A stretch of 64,000 bases of DNA from Nilaparvata lugens (Eukaryota; Arthropoda; Insecta; Hemiptera; Delphacidae): positions 29,304,192 to 29,368,191 of the forward strand of contig NC_052506.1 of NCBI RefSeq assembly GCF_014356525.2, read 5' to 3'. Shown piece after piece: positions 33,351 through 44,480 of this stretch. The position numbers were made by a program, and so were the translations under genes. The notes beneath the pieces were generated by a model that was not told the DNA's origin, searched no databases, and saw only the letters and a program-made list of their open reading frames with translations. Each line of letters opens with the position of its first letter. Position 1 is the first letter of the stretch.

Positions 33351-33676
33351 AAATAATAAAGATCAAGTTGAAGAACAAAAAAAAAAATAGGATGTTATAT
33401 AGATAATATTTTATCAAGTTTACTAATATTATTGGAAGCCAAGGATCTAAACCTTTATGATTGATAAAACTATTCGAATGATAAATTTATTATATATCAT
33501 GAAATTATTGATGGGGGTAATATTGTCTCTTTTAATAATAATTTCTTATCTTTTGAAAGTAACAAAAATAATTCAGTTCATTATCAACTTCCTAATTGAA
33601 ATTCAACTGAATAAATAAATTATAATATTAAGTTCATCTGCATTTGAACTAGAGTAATAATACTGCATTCTCCTAA

Positions 33677-36067
33677 TGAAATAGTTTGATAATGAAAGAA
33701 GTAACGCAACTTCAACTTCTTCCATTGATTCGTTTCCGTTTCTATTCAAGTGACCTAATAAGTTGAAGCATTGACTTGCTGTGTGTGAGCATTTTAGGTC
33801 GTTGAAAACTTTCTCTCCTATCAGGCTTTGACTCTTATAGTGGGAATCAACAAAGGGTTATCGAGCCGCAAATTAAAATTTTCAAACGAAACCACTCCAC
33901 CGCAGGAATCTGTTTGAGACCTCTGCATGCCAGTGCTGAGTGAAGGGACCAGACCAACCTCCCTCATCTCCGCACCGTAACCGCCCCATCACCAGGCGAT
34001 CGGATGCTAGCAGCCTCAAGCCTCATAATTGCTACGCCTTGCCGCACCGTCGCAAACACTTATGATCCCGTTCATGTTTTCCCTGATTTCCTGTGGTTCA
34101 CAAGTCACTGAAAACTCAAGTGTGCTTTTGAATCTAAACTTTGCAGACGTTGAGCTCCCACCCTTACCGATGTTGATGTAATGATTTCTTGTATTAAAAG
34201 TCCGTGAACGATCTCTTTCAGCTGCAATGAACAATAAATAATCATGTTTACCATTGATATGAAATTATTATGAATGCTCCTTTATGAATCCTGCATTCCA
34301 ACTGAACCACAAAATGATCATATCAATGGAGAGGCCTTCCTATTGAAGGCCATAGGAAGGCTGTTTGATCATCCTATCCTCTGGAGATTTTCAGGCAACT
34401 GCAAAATGAGAGTTTTCCCATGCAAAAATACTCCTATGTTCTCATTCTCAGAATAAAAGAGCTCTAATTTTGTTGTACAGATCCTGTGCTATGTTTATCA
34501 TATTGGAATAGCGCAGTGAGTTCAGTGAAGAAAGAGTTTTCGTGGTGTTTTCTGGAAATTTATTGCAGCCTTCATTTTCGAATAATCAAAACATGGAATG
34601 CGTTACCTGTGTTAATAATTTGAGATAATGGTGAAGATTATATTTCTGGCGATTGATATAATCAACAGAATTAGTAGGAAGAAAATTTGACACGTTCGGT
34701 TTCTGTTCTGTATGTCAGTGATGATGAATTGATGAAGTTATGAATACTTTAAATAGCATAGATATCAATAGGGCTTCTTGATTAGTAAATCAATGAAAGA
34801 AGAGTTCATAGTGAGTACCCTTTTGGTTTTTAACTTTTCCATATAAAAACAACAACTAGTTTCGGCATTCCTAATCTATTTTTAAGTTTTTCTTCTTAGT
34901 TTTCCCAATATTCAAGATTTCAAGAAAAACTTGAAAATGGTTTGGAAATGCCGAAACTAGCTGTTTCTGTGTTTTATTATAATAAAGGTTTGGAAACAAA
35001 AGGTTACTATGGATTCTTCTTTGACCGAGCGAAGTGGGGTTTAAGATTCAAGTCGACGGTTTTGTATTTCGCTTAATGTTTATATGTTCCGCATATATTA
35101 TTTCAGAAATGAATTATCTCATCGATCACTATTCGATTACTCGAAATCTCTCCTAGTTTTGAGTTCAATGAGGAAAGGCAGTGAATTCCCATTTCCTTTC
35201 GTTTCATAGTTCTCTCTCTCTCTTTTTCTCTTTCTCATTGTTGACAAGAGTCGAACAAGATTATCTCTGACTGTTGTTGTTGTTATTGTTATTCAATGAA
35301 TTACCGTCATCTAGACTGTATTATCAAAATTAGGTTTTCGATGTAGGATATCCTGTTAATTCTCTCTCAATAATTGATTTATCTTTGCTCTGGAGTGTAA
35401 AAGCATGACAAATTTGTAACGGAAGATTGAATTTATAGTTTATATTTATCTATTCATTTTCTCAGTCGTACAATTATTTTTACAGTTATATGAGGAGGCA
35501 CAACAGGCTTATCCCCAAAACTGTCCCTTTTCAAATTTATACTACAGTCCAAATCAAAATCTAGGTTAAGCTACTCTCACTCATCAAAATAACAATATTT
35601 ATCCACACTTCAATAAACAAACACTTCATCAATTACAAATAGATATATTATGAATTCGATTTAGAATTCGATTCAATTTGGATATTAGTCCAGTCTCTAT
35701 ATACATTGGTGCATTTTTTAATATATTATTTGGGTACATAAGTTCAGAAGTTCAGAACCAATTTCTTCATGCAAAATTTCCTTGTGCTAGATACAGAGTG
35801 GCCCAAAAACCTCGTATTTTCTGCTCATTTTCCAGTTTTCAGCTATTTCTGCCAAATCTCGTGATCTGACAGAAAATGTGCTCCCGCCTTTTTTCTAGAT
35901 CATAAAATTCTGAATGGAATGACATCATTCGGAACTCTCTTTTTCCAATGAGTACTGAGTAATTTTGATGAATTTAATTTTTGAACAACAATACCTTCAG
36001 ATTGTTAACATTTAGATCTATAATTCAAAATCCCTCTGGACGTATTTTTTTGCTTTACAAGTTGAGA
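33677..36067. repeat. 2.4-kb direct duplication block, copy 2
   Basis: Partner of 27601-30027, offset 6076 bases at the left end. The left boundary is tgaaatagtttgataatg and the right boundary is tttacaagttgaga. After 36067 this copy continues into the rest of RepX, which copy 1 lacks because LINE sequence begins there. Copy 2 therefore represents the uninterrupted arrangement. Confidence 0.95.
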
Positions 36068-36437
36068 TCAGGAAGAGCGCTCTATTTCGAATAGATTTCC
36101 AGGTACACCTGACAACAATGTTCTTTGCATTGTGAAAAACACCTAATTTTCAGCTTCATCCATCATCACCAACTACATTGTCCTTACATTGATATTTGGC
36201 ACAATGAAATAAGTTCATGATATCATGTTCTATGAGAATCACCCGCTAGATGCACTTCATTTCAGTATTTCTTAGTGGAGAGGCGCGCTTAAGGACACCT
36301 CAAGGATCAAAATTTCAAACACTTATAACTTTTGACACAATGCTCGGATTTCATCGTACTACACTTCTTTCTTCTCGGCTCATCAATGAAAAATTTATTG
36401 TTGAGTGTACTTAAGCCCATATTCCAATACACAAAAA
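35673..36437 (+). repeat. RepX repeat, uninterrupted plus-strand copy
   Basis: A ~765-bp dispersed repeat also found at 29590-30027 (partial), 50775-53160 (interrupted) and 54937-55930 (minus). It contains tacagagtggcccaaaaacc, a motif like a mariner terminal repeat, and ends near cttaagcccatattcca. It is non-coding. This copy supplies the empty sites for both the MITE and the LINE found in the 50.8-53.2 kb copy. The family is unnamed here. Confidence 0.8.
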
Positions 36438-38129
36438 TGGCCAAATGTCAACAAAACAGATTATGATGATCAAGTCGATTAAATTTCTCGCTGATTGATC
36501 ATGATTACACAGCTGGGAATAATTCTGTCTCTTGTAACATATTTTAAACCAGTTTTAACAGTTATTATTATTATTATTTAAGTAGTGGAGAATTTTGTTA
36601 TTCGAAAAACAACCTTATCTGCCTTGTTTGTTCATTGTAAGACAAAGAGATCACTAATCGAGTATTCTGCACTATTTAATTTATCGAGTTTTAACTCTCT
36701 CTCTCTCTCTCTCTTGATTTTCTGTCTCTGTCAGTTACATAGCTTGTCTGATTTTTCTCTCTTTGTTGCGCTATCATTTGTCAAAACACTACATGTATTT
36801 CGGATTGAAGCGATGAACAATTCGTCCTTTCAATTTTTGATTCATTCTTACTTTGAGTGTCATAGAGAAAACTCATACACATTTTCTTGTCTGTCATCTT
36901 TAATAACTTCTTGATCTCTCATTATTTGAAGAAGATGTAGTCAGTTAAGTCTCCGTTTAAAGTTTTATACCCGAGTGGGGTTAATTCTTTTTTTTTCAAT
37001 TTTTGTTAGTTTTCAATGTGTAAATTTTTCTTCTAAGTAATTCTTCTTTCCAACTCTACATGTTTTCTCCAGTTTTCATTATCTTTTCTCGTTAAGTTTT
37101 ACAAAAATGTTTTTCTCATTCCAATCCGCTTATACAGGTAATTGTTGTATTTAATTTTTGTTTATTATTTTTCGTTGATTTAGTTTCTCCATTTCTTGTT
37201 TAAATTCTTTTTTTTAATTTTTCGAATATTAACTACTGAATAAATTTTTTATATGTACTTTTGTGAACTTAATCGGTCAGTAATTTGTAATCGTAGTTTT
37301 TCTTAATTACTCAATAATTAATGATCTCCAAAGTTTAAAGTTCATGAAAGTTTATGTTTGGTAACCTACATCTTTCATCATAATTTCTCTGTTTCTGGAA
37401 ATTTAGTTTTCTTTCTTACTTTTTAATACATTATTTTATATTCTTTTTCTAGAAGTCTAAATTCTATAGAAAACTTTGTTAGTAAACTTCTTATTCCATT
37501 GTTATTTTTCTCAAAAGCTATTTTCTTTTCTTTCTTCTATTATGAGTTTACTTTACATAATTTTTTCTACAACCTGTATTTTTGTATTCTTATACAGCGT
37601 TCGATCGAAACTTTCAATCTACTCGAACTTCTGGAACTATTATAACTACCCTAACTTCTCAAACGACTCCGACTACACAAATTATGGGAGCTACTAGAAT
37701 TATCACGTCAGTGATCAAGTCAGATTCGTCAGCGAAGAAATCATCTAAATAAACAAGAAACATCTATCGTCATCAACTACAAATTGGAATTTGTGCCGCT
37801 TTACTTCGTGAAAATTAAAGGTTATGTGAATTAATATTTTGGGGACCCTACATTAAATGGTTTAAAAAAAGTTATGCATATCTAAATTTGATTAGTAAAC
37901 TGTGTAACTTTGAAAGTGTTAGAATTATTTATTGTTTTTTACATTTATGTTTTGTTTAACCATTAATAAATCTGTAGAGTTCATTTTATATTATTATTTC
38001 TTTTTGAAGAATCCCTTTCTCACTCGAATGCATATAACAACTTATTATTACTTTAGATCGTAATATGGAATGGTCATCAATAAACTAACCGAAGCAAACT
38101 TTGTTAAAAAAAAAAACTAAATAGCGTTA
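36438..38129. other. AT-rich interval without a recognised gene
   Basis: It holds short frames rich in Phe, Leu, Ser and Tyr, as expected from T-rich DNA, and a (TC)n run at 36697-36714. No domain, RNA gene or repeat partner was seen. A gttttgttaaaaa-type A-run lies near 38107. Confidence 0.4.
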
Positions 38130-38409
38130 CACTCTCTCCCACATAGGCACACGCATCTTCTGTTATCGAGAGACGACAAAATTATCATCTGTTTTCCAAA
38201 GATGAATTATCCTTTTCATGTCCTTCAGCGAGTTTTCCCAGTAATGAGATCTAGTGAAATCGAATTTTTTATATCATAAACCTACTATGTTCCAAATTTC
38301 GTGAAAATCATTAGAGCCGTTTTCGAGATCCGTTGAACCTGATTAACCAGATATAAAAATAACCAGATATAAATATACAGAAATAATGGCTCGCTTAATA
38401 TAATAGGAT
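38130..38409 (+). repeat. RepY repeat, 3' portion, tandem copy 1
   Basis: Runs from cacataggcacacgcatctt to a terminal gctcgcttaatataatagga. It is followed with no spacer by a second unit starting tatcggggtaccgagc. The 3' part includes ccaaatttcgtgaaaatc and cgttttcgagatccgttgaac, a style of sequence common at the 3' ends of insect RTE-type LINEs and the SINEs they mobilise. That assignment is by resemblance only. Confidence 0.7.
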
Positions 38410-38815
38410 ATCGGGGTACCGAGCTTCGATCATTATTTTTATTCATTGATAAACATAACACAATTCTCTCAAATGATCGTGTATTTTACAGCTGGGTAAT
38501 TAAGGTCATGAATTTCAGGGATGCGATATTTCGATTTTCAACAGAATCACTCGCTCACTTTTTACTATCCACAGACGACGAAAGTCTCAGCTGTTTCAGG
38601 GCAAGGATGAATTATCATTTTAATGTTGTTCAGCGAGTTTTCCCAAGGATGAGACCTAGTGCAATCGAATTTTCATATCATAAACCTACTATGTTCCAAA
38701 TTTCGTGAAAATCGTTAGAGCCTTTTTTGAGATCCGTTGAACATTAATAACCAGATTACCAGATACAAAAATATAAACAAATATACAGAAATTGCTCGCT
38801 CAATAAAATAGGATA
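38410..38815 (+). repeat. RepY repeat, tandem copy 2 (internally shortened)
   Basis: Starts tatcggggtaccgagc at the exact end of copy 1 and ends gctcgctcaataaaatagga. Compared with the ~710-bp copy at 55971-56680 it lacks about 300 internal bases. The next element, a mariner-type transposon with long inverted repeats, begins immediately after it. Confidence 0.7.
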
Positions 38816-38837
38816 TGATTTTGTACTTGTATAAATG

Positions 38838-38914
<77 letters not shown>

Positions 38915-39465
38915 CAGGTGAATCATAATTATGGTAAAATAATTTAATACGTGATAGGAGAGGTAAAAATAAGAAAAAAGTTCCAATAAACATATATCCA
39001 TAAACGCTTCATAAGCGAGCTATACAGGGTGAAAGTTTTCGCTCTGAATTCAGTTCCTCTGGTGAAATACACCGCTGCTGAATTGTTTAGGGACTAGTTT
39101 TTGAAAAACCTATGCTGCATTCATATGTAAAAATATCTGAAAAATTGAATAAAACTAGCCTGGAAGCTGTAATGTGAATAGTTTTTGAGAAAAAAGTTGA
39201 AATATGCAAAAAATCGAAGTAGAAAAACACAGACTTCTACGTTTGATGCCCAATAACTTTCTTTAATGACCAGTAAACAAATAATTTTTCAAAATAAAAA
39301 TTGTAGAGAATTTAATTCTGAAAAGAATTATATAAAATGTGTAAACTGAATTTTAATAAAAGTCGAATAAAATGTATTCTTATGTAGTACATTACACCAC
39401 AAAAAGTTGTTGTTTTATGAGGAGAGAACTAATAACTCATAGGTTGTAGCTGATTGCAAATAAAA
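38816..39465. repeat. Left terminal inverted repeat of the mariner-type element
   Basis: About 650 bases, longer than the right arm because of an expanded (TA)n tract at 38837-38914. The right arm has only a short tatatata there. Apart from that the arms differ by scattered substitutions and indels. Confidence 0.85.
38837..38914. repeat. (TA)n microsatellite within the left inverted repeat
   Basis: About 78 bases of nearly pure TA. Overlapping frames read as Tyr-Ile repeats and are not genes. Confidence 0.95.
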
Positions 39466-39543
39466 TATTAGGTTTTTTATGAAAAGTTTACTTTTTATAT
39501 GGAAAGTAACATATCTAAATGACATTAAACTCATACCAAAAGA

Positions 39544-40728
39544 CTAGAGATGATGTTCAATGTGACCTCCGTTGTTTTGAATGCATATGTTCAGACGTCT
39601 TCTCATTGATTGTCGGACCTGTTCAAATATCCCAGGAGTCTGATTTATCATTTATATTCCGTTCAAAATCCTTAATCGGAGTTCTTCAATGATATCATTC
39701 GGACTATTGTATACTAAGGTTTTCAAGTGTCCCCAAAGATAAAAATCCAAAGGATTTAAGTCTGGTGACCTAGCTGGCAATGGTACTCGGCCTATCCATT
39801 GATTTGGAAAGCTGTGATTCAGGTGTTCACGAACAGCAACACTGAAGTGTGCTGAAGCTCCATCATGCATAAAACAAATGTTTTGGTGCAACTGAAGAGG
39901 TACATCTTCAAGTAAGCTAAATAGCTCCTCTCTCAAAAAGTTCAAGTAGATTATGCCATTAAGCCTGGGAGGAAGCTCGAACAGAAATAGATGATCACCT
40001 ATGATTCCTGCCCAAATGTTTACTGAAAACTGATGTTGTGGACGATTAGGATTGATGGCATGAGGATTCTCATCTGCCCAAATATGTTGGTTGTGGACGT
40101 TAACGATAGCTGTTCTTGTAAAGTGCGCCTCGTCGGTAAATAAAACTGTTTTTAATAAGTTTGGGTTAACAAGTTTTACTAAAAACCATCGGCAAATACC
40201 AGCACGGGGAATACAGTCTCGTGGCAATAGAGTATGAACTTTCTGGAGGTGGTATGGATGTAATTGTTTGTTTCTTTTTTAGTATCCTCCAAATAATAGA
40301 TTGATTGACATTAAACTGCACTGACAATTCTCTCGTGCTCTTCTCTGGATGTTCATAAATTTCATTAGTACTTGTTTTTCCAACTCATTAAACTGCACTA
40401 ACAATAATTCTCTTGTGTTCTTCTCTGGATGTTCATAAATTTCATTAAGAACTTGTTCTTCTAACTCAACAGTCATAGTAGATCGGGGTCTGCCTGCATA
40501 AATGTGCTCTTTGGATATCAAAGAATCTGTTTCAGACAGACGTTTATGGATAGTGGCAAAAAACCTTGAACTTGGACATACTCGGTTAGGAAAGTTCTCT
40601 TGATACAAACGTCTTGCTTCAGTACTATTACAGTAGTATCCCATTCCATACATTAAATGCATTTCAGCTAATTCGGAGTATGAATAATGTCTAAAATTAC
40701 CAGCCATTTTCCAGCCAAAAGTTAACAC
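39544..40728 (-). pseudogene. IS630/mariner-type transposase, broken
   Basis: The N-terminal frame (40728-40279) has a helix-turn-helix region and a GRPR linker (AGRPRSTMTVELEEQVLNEI). The catalytic frame (40227-39652) carries FTDEAHF with the first Asp, FMHDGASAHF with the second, and ARSPDLNPLDFYLWGH with the third, 33 residues after the second by my count. Breaks: a tandem duplication at about 40292-40450 shifts the frame between the two parts, and an in-frame TAA at 39652-39654 precedes the conserved C-terminus, which stays open to a stop at 39544. An intact enzyme would cut and paste this element at TA. All three catalytic acids survive, so the decay is recent or partial. Confidence 0.85.
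40292..40450 (-). repeat. ~78-bp tandem duplication inside the transposase gene
   Basis: The block aaactgcactgacaattctc through ccaactcatt is repeated as aaactgcactaacaataattc through ctaactcaac. Both copies contain tctggatgttcataaatttc. One copy gives VLNEIYEHPEKNTRELL in frame; the other gives that peptide only in a shifted frame. The duplication explains the frameshift. Confidence 0.85.
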
Positions 40729-40948
40729 ATTAGCAAAGTGAAATGGTTACAAATAACTGGTTAATAGATTAAACAAAAAACACAGTGCGGTTACAGTAGA
40801 CCTAACTTACAGTTTGTTGTTTTGTTAAACAGTGAGCTAAAATATTTCTGAAAATGATATTCCAAAACAGCTGATTTATTTTGTTTTAAATAAGAAAATA
40901 TTTAAAGGAAATTATCAGCTGTTTTGGAACAGCTGTTATTAATCCGTG

Positions 40949-41540
40949 TTTTATTTGCAATCAGCTACAACCTATGAGTTATTAGTTCTCTCCTCATAAA
41001 ACAGCAAATTTTTGTGGTGTAATGTACTACATAAGAATACATTTTATTCAACTTTAATTAAAATTTGGTTCACACAACTCACATAATTCTTTCCAGAATT
41101 AAATTCTCTACAATTTTTATTGTGAGAAACTATTTGTTTACTGGTCAATAAAGAAAGTTATTGGGCATTAAACGTAGAAGTCTGTGTTTTTCTACTTAGA
41201 TTTTTTGCATATTTCAACTTTTTTCTCAAAAACTACTCACATTACAGCTTCCAGACTAGTTTTATTCAATTTTTCAGATATTTTTACATATGAATCCAGC
41301 ATAAGTTTCTCAAAAACTAGTCCCCAAACTATTCAGCATTGGTGTATTCCACCAGAGGAACTGAATTCAGGGCGAAAACTTTCACCCTGTATAGCTCGCT
41401 AATGAAGCGTTTATGGATATATGTTTATAAGAACTTTTTTTCTTATTTTCACTTCTACTATCACGTATTTAATTATTCCACCATAATTATGAATCATCCT
41501 GTATATATAGCCTATCATTTATACAAGTACAAAATATATT
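40949..41540. repeat. Right terminal inverted repeat of the mariner-type element
   Basis: Reverse complement of 38816-39465. The outer end is atacaagtacaaaatatatt. The frame at 41184-41402 is chance reading through the repeat. Confidence 0.85.
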
Positions 41541-41555
41541 AGTAAAATAAATAAA

Positions 41556-41558
41556 TAT

Positions 41559-41614
<56 letters not shown>
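41556..41614. repeat. (TA)n microsatellite
   Basis: A nearly pure TA tract just outside the right inverted repeat, interrupted by single extra A residues (ataatata). Confidence 0.9.
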
Positions 41615-42544
41615 CAGACAGACACTCTATCTTCATACAATGTTGGGAAACTCTGAATTCAAACTATCGTTTTACCTAATCTTTTGTTAAGAACAGCAGC
41701 TTTCGATTAATACTACAATCAGTCGCTGAATTTTGATTTCAGGGTTACATGGCCAACTACCAACTTTCGATATTCAGTTCGTATTTCCTATTGAAGTAGC
41801 CTCTCAATGATATCTGAGAGTTTCATAACTAATATGGGAAGAATATTGTGAGGCGCAATCCTTCAGTATTTTGTATTCTCCCAATCTGGGATTCAAATTG
41901 CATAGTCTTCAAGTCTGTTCTCCAGCATATCTCATTCTTCTCCTTTCCATTCCGTGCTACCTGCTCTTCATCAGCATCAGCCTTATTCATTCCCCCTTTC
42001 CCTCTATCAGAGCTTACTAGACATCTTCCTCTTCGAGTCGTTCTGGAGTCTTTATGAATACATGAAGACTGTTTTCGAATCAGCTCATAAGAAGAAGCCA
42101 TACGGGAACTTATGCATTATTAATACTCTTTGTTCCTATTGGCATTGCGAAGGATCGCAGGATTCGTTCCATTGTAACAGAAGCTTATTTGTAACAAGTA
42201 CTTGTTTTGTATGAACTTGTTTGTATCGGATGAAACTGTCTCATTGGGCTTCAAGAACATGAATTTCATCAATGGAGCTCAGAACATTTCTATCTAGTAG
42301 TACAATTTTCCACATAAATTGTGGCTGTAATATAATAATAATATTAAACTGGATAAAAAACTGGACATATAGTAATTTCTTCTTCCATTTAGATATATGA
42401 CTCGAGATTTCTGCTGCAGCATTGTTTTTTCATTAGATTTTTTCGTTTTTCAGTGGACTCGCTTACCTTTATTTTGAGTACCTATTCCTCTGTTTTCTTC
42501 CTTCCTCCCATTTCTCCTTTCCATTTTTCCCTCATTACTTCTCT
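41615..42544. other. Interval without a recognised gene
   Basis: Short frames in both directions at 41829-42214 show no domain. No repeat partner was seen. Pyrimidine-rich sequence leads into the duplicated block at 42545. Confidence 0.35.
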
Positions 42545-43066
42545 TCTCTTCTTTGCCTGCCTATTACATGGGAAACCATAGTTGGCTGGGTATCTTCCTC
42601 TTTTTTTTCTCTTCTCCAACACACCCAAACACAAAGCTCACGGTTTTTTATATTTGTAACATTTTATTGTGTTTTATTTGTTTCGTAATTCCTTGTAATT
42701 TTGTTTTGTGTGTTTTTAATGAATTGAAATTGAAAATTGAAAAAAATTGAATTGAAAAAATATTCGAGTGACCTGGCTGGCTCAGGTCTGGTGTCAGAGT
42801 TTTCAGGTCGCAACTGATCAATTTAAGGGCCTCTGACATGACCTAACGACTGCTTTTTAGGCAGCCGGTACCGACGGTTTACGTGTCCATCCGAAACACG
42901 GGAGTGGCCCGAGATAAATATCTTGCCCGGGCCGGGATTTGAACCCGGGCCTATGAATCATAAAGCCAGCATCTGATCCACTCGTCTGTAGCTGATTGTA
43001 TCTGTGTTACCATGTACTTGAACGAGCCTACTTTTGACTTCAGGATTGAGCCGATTTCCGTTTGAT
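42545..43066. repeat. 522-bp direct duplication, copy 1 (LINE-like tail plus SINE)
   Basis: Matches 43342-43863 with a single substitution seen (aacgactgc versus aacgattgc). The left part (42545-42765) looks like a plus-strand LINE 3' UTR ending in attgaaattgaaaattg tail units. The right part is a tRNA-derived SINE in minus orientation. Offset between copies is 797 bases. Confidence 0.95.
42765..43015 (-). mobile_element. tRNA-derived SINE, copy 1
   Basis: Read on the minus strand it starts with a tRNA-like head: a gtggatcagatgctggc box-A-like part, then the box B ggttcaaatcc (plus-strand 42935-42945) inside a cccggg-paired arm. A tRNA-unrelated body follows, with aaaccgtcggtaccggctgc and gtcatgtcagaggccc, and an A/T-rich tail with ttcaattc units. 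Such elements are transcribed by RNA polymerase III and copied by a partner LINE. It is not a functional tRNA because the acceptor pairing is not evident. Confidence 0.75.
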
Positions 43067-43341
43067 GTTTTGTGGGTTTCTTTGTATATTTGACAGAAAC
43101 TTTCCATTTCCGACATCAATAAACTCCAAATTTCCAAGATATATTTTTTGAACCATAATAGAAATCAAATTCGTTGGTCAATGAAACTGACTCACTTCTT
43201 TGTCCTTCTTTGAGATTGAAAATGCATGAGGGGAAAATTTGTAGTAATTTATCAACACAAATCATAAATTGGCTGTCAGCTGGAATATTAATTTCATGTG
43301 ATGATCTTCTTCTCTTTATTCTTCTTATTCTCCTTTTTCTC
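43067..43341. other. Spacer between the two duplicated blocks
   Basis: A 275-bp sequence with pyrimidine-rich end (cttcttattctcctttttct). Short frames only. The end resembles the sequence before copy 1, so the repeat unit may be slightly longer than 522 bp. Confidence 0.5.
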
Positions 43342-43863
43342 TCTCTTCTTTGCCTGCCTATTACATGGGAAACCATAGTTGGCTGGGTATCTTCCTCTTT
43401 TTTTTCTCTTCTCCAACACACCCAAACACAAAGCTCACGGTTTTTTATATTTGTAACATTTTATTGTGTTTTATTTGTTTCGTAATTCCTTGTAATTTTG
43501 TTTTGTGTGTTTTTAATGAATTGAAATTGAAAATTGAAAAAAATTGAATTGAAAAAATATTCGAGTGACCTGGCTGGCTCAGGTCTGGTGTCAGAGTTTT
43601 CAGGTCGCAACTGATCAATTTAAGGGCCTCTGACATGACCTAACGATTGCTTTTTAGGCAGCCGGTACCGACGGTTTACGTGTCCATCCGAAACACGGGA
43701 GTGGCCCGAGATAAATATCTTGCCCGGGCCGGGATTTGAACCCGGGCCTATGAATCATAAAGCCAGCATCTGATCCACTCGTCTGTAGCTGATTGTATCT
43801 GTGTTACCATGTACTTGAACGAGCCTACTTTTGACTTCAGGATTGAGCCGATTTCCGTTTGAT
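43342..43863. repeat. 522-bp direct duplication, copy 2
   Basis: Partner of 42545-43066. It includes the second SINE copy. Confidence 0.95.
43562..43812 (-). mobile_element. tRNA-derived SINE, copy 2
   Basis: Same structure as 42765-43015; box B is at plus-strand 43732-43742. The SINE was carried along in the duplication and does not represent an independent insertion, because the flanks are also duplicated. Confidence 0.75.
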
Positions 43864-44054
43864 ATTTCGTAGGGTTATACAGTTCAATTCACTACAAATT
43901 ATACATCTAGTTATTCAGTTTCTCGAGCTAAATTCAATAGTGAAATTATATTTTTGATTAACTCACACTCTTTTTATTTATCTTGAAAAAACATTCCCAA
44001 TTCTCCAGTCTACCTTCTCGCCTGTAAAAGTGTAAATCCACCTAATGGTACACT

Positions 44055-44480
44055 ATGGTTCGACCGAACCGAGTAATGCCAAAGAATGAGGTCAATGCTC
44101 TGAAGCCAGGGCCAGCTATTTCTGGATCACTGTCTGAAGAGACTCTCCGAATTATTCGACAGCAAATCGAGGAATCTGTGCATCATGCAGTTTCAATGGC
44201 TGTGAAGTCTATTTTTGAGGAACTTCAGGCATTGAAGGAGGAGAACAAACAGCTGCATGATAGAATTCGTGAGCTAAAGGTGTCTTGTCACCTGAAGGTC
44301 GACGACCTCGAGCAATACGGGCGCTGACATTCAATACGTATTTTTGGGATCCCGGAGAGCGACAAAGAAGACACGGACCTGCTGGCGCTTGTTGTCTTCA
44401 ACAAGAAGCTGAACGTGCCTGTGACAATGGCTCGCATTGCATTGGAAGGCGTCAACCACCTCAACAAGGGCATTTCCCTG
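44055..44480 (+). pseudogene. LINE ORF1-like fragment
   Basis: The start encodes a coiled coil (IRQQIEESVHHAVSMAVKSI and LQALKEENKQLHDRIREL). DDLEQYGR follows and the frame then meets TGA at 44325-44327. Beyond that stop the same frame continues with SIRIFGIPESDKEDTDLLAL, the usual ORF1 RNA-binding domain start, as far as the deletion junction near 44475. The stop therefore looks like a point mutation in a once-open frame. ORF1 proteins coat LINE RNA as multimers. Confidence 0.75.

Larger units (their letters stand above)
38816..41540 (-). mobile_element. Mariner-type transposon with ~600-bp terminal inverted repeats
   Basis: The left arm (38816-39465) and right arm (40949-41540) match as reverse complements through many landmarks: ttttgtacttgtataaatga, gaatcataattatgg, gcgagctatacagggtgaaa, cacagacttctacg and gttgtagctgattgcaaata. 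A tacaggg motif, typical of mariner ends, lies inside the arms at about 39024 and 41389, so the classical ends may be internal to a longer palindrome. The transposase lies between on the minus strand and is broken. No target duplication could be defined at the outer ends. Confidence 0.8.

Noticed and set aside
38715..39001. Frames reading Tyr-Ile repeats
   Set aside because: Translation of the (TA)n microsatellite.
42930..42990. Functional tRNA gene
   Set aside because: Box B is good, but acceptor-stem pairing is not evident and a SINE body follows; it is a tRNA-derived SINE.
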